A stretch of DNA of 5,600 nt from Candidatus Kuenenia stuttgartensis (GTDB lineage Bacteria > Bacteroidota > Bacteroidia > Flavobacteriales_D > Crocinitomicaceae), in the NCBI GenBank assembly GCA_943326025.2, contig CALPRR020000164.1, forward strand, positions 1 through 5,600, read 5' to 3'. A program made the translations under genes and the position numbers. Below the pieces are notes generated by a model. The model saw only the letters and a program-made list of their open reading frames with translations, ran no database searches and was not told the origin of the DNA. Each line of letters begins with the position of its first letter. Position 1 is the stretch's first letter. Of this stretch, positions 5,576-5,600 are shown in pieces.

Positions 5576-5597
5576 TAAATTGATATTAAATTGATAT
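5576..5597. repeat. Two perfect tandem 11-bp repeats upstream of the SPFH operon
   Basis: TAAATTGATAT occurs at 5576-5586 and immediately again at 5587-5597. The array may continue past the window edge. It starts 13 bases upstream of the SPFH start codon, and the 11-bp period is about one helical turn, which would place equivalent bases on one face of the DNA. That is the geometry expected of an operator bound by adjacent dimers of a ribbon-helix-helix protein, such as the one in this operon. The DNA is very AT-rich, so chance duplication is possible. Confidence 0.6.
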
Positions 5598-5600
5598 CAC

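Noticed and set aside
1..5600. Mobile element, CRISPR array or defence island
   Set aside because: No transposase, integrase, long terminal repeats, regularly spaced repeats or known defence domains are visible on either strand.

Overview
The window looks like chromosomal DNA of a low-GC (about one third G+C) member of the Bacteroidota, most likely a flavobacterium-like organism. The basis is the AT-rich codon use, the lack of recognisable Shine-Dalgarno sequences, several candidate promoters of the Bacteroidota type (TTTG, about 20 bases, TAnnTTTG), Sec signal peptides ending in '...FSQ' or '...SHSQ', and gene families typical of that group. No taxon can be fixed from sequence reading alone.

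Layout. Bases 1-55 are the last codons of an upstream + strand gene whose tail resembles a LolD-type ABC transporter ATPase. It is followed closely by a DUF2400/TIGR02757-family gene (96-866), whose conserved core resembles the catalytic part of helix-hairpin-helix DNA glycosylases. A very AT-rich gene for a small secreted protein follows (924-1478). It converges through a two-way terminator (about 1465-1498) on a long - strand gene (1513-3201) for a secreted protein with a von Willebrand factor type D domain and a Ser/Pro/Asn/Lys-rich tail. A 278-base divergent spacer (3202-3479) holds candidate promoters and a strong imperfect hairpin (3380-3428). Then come a GNAT acetyltransferase (3480-3992) and a DUF2750 protein (4042-4500) on the + strand. 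These converge through a second, very strong two-way terminator (4504-4540) on a - strand pair: an SPFH/Band 7 membrane protein (4709-5563) and, three bases downstream, a 61-residue ribbon-helix-helix protein (4520-4705). Two perfect tandem 11-bp repeats lie just upstream of the SPFH gene, at the window edge.

How the genes work together. Only the SPFH and ribbon-helix-helix genes are clearly one operon. The GNAT and DUF2750 genes may be co-transcribed. The other genes look like independent housekeeping or accessory units. I see no rRNA, tRNA, CRISPR array, transposase or phage gene. The points most worth following are the SPFH plus DNA-binding-protein pair with the upstream tandem repeat, the glycosylase-like DUF2400 protein, the 49-base hairpin in the divergent spacer, and the AT-rich secreted orphan. 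None of these is by itself evidence of a new defence or mobile system.
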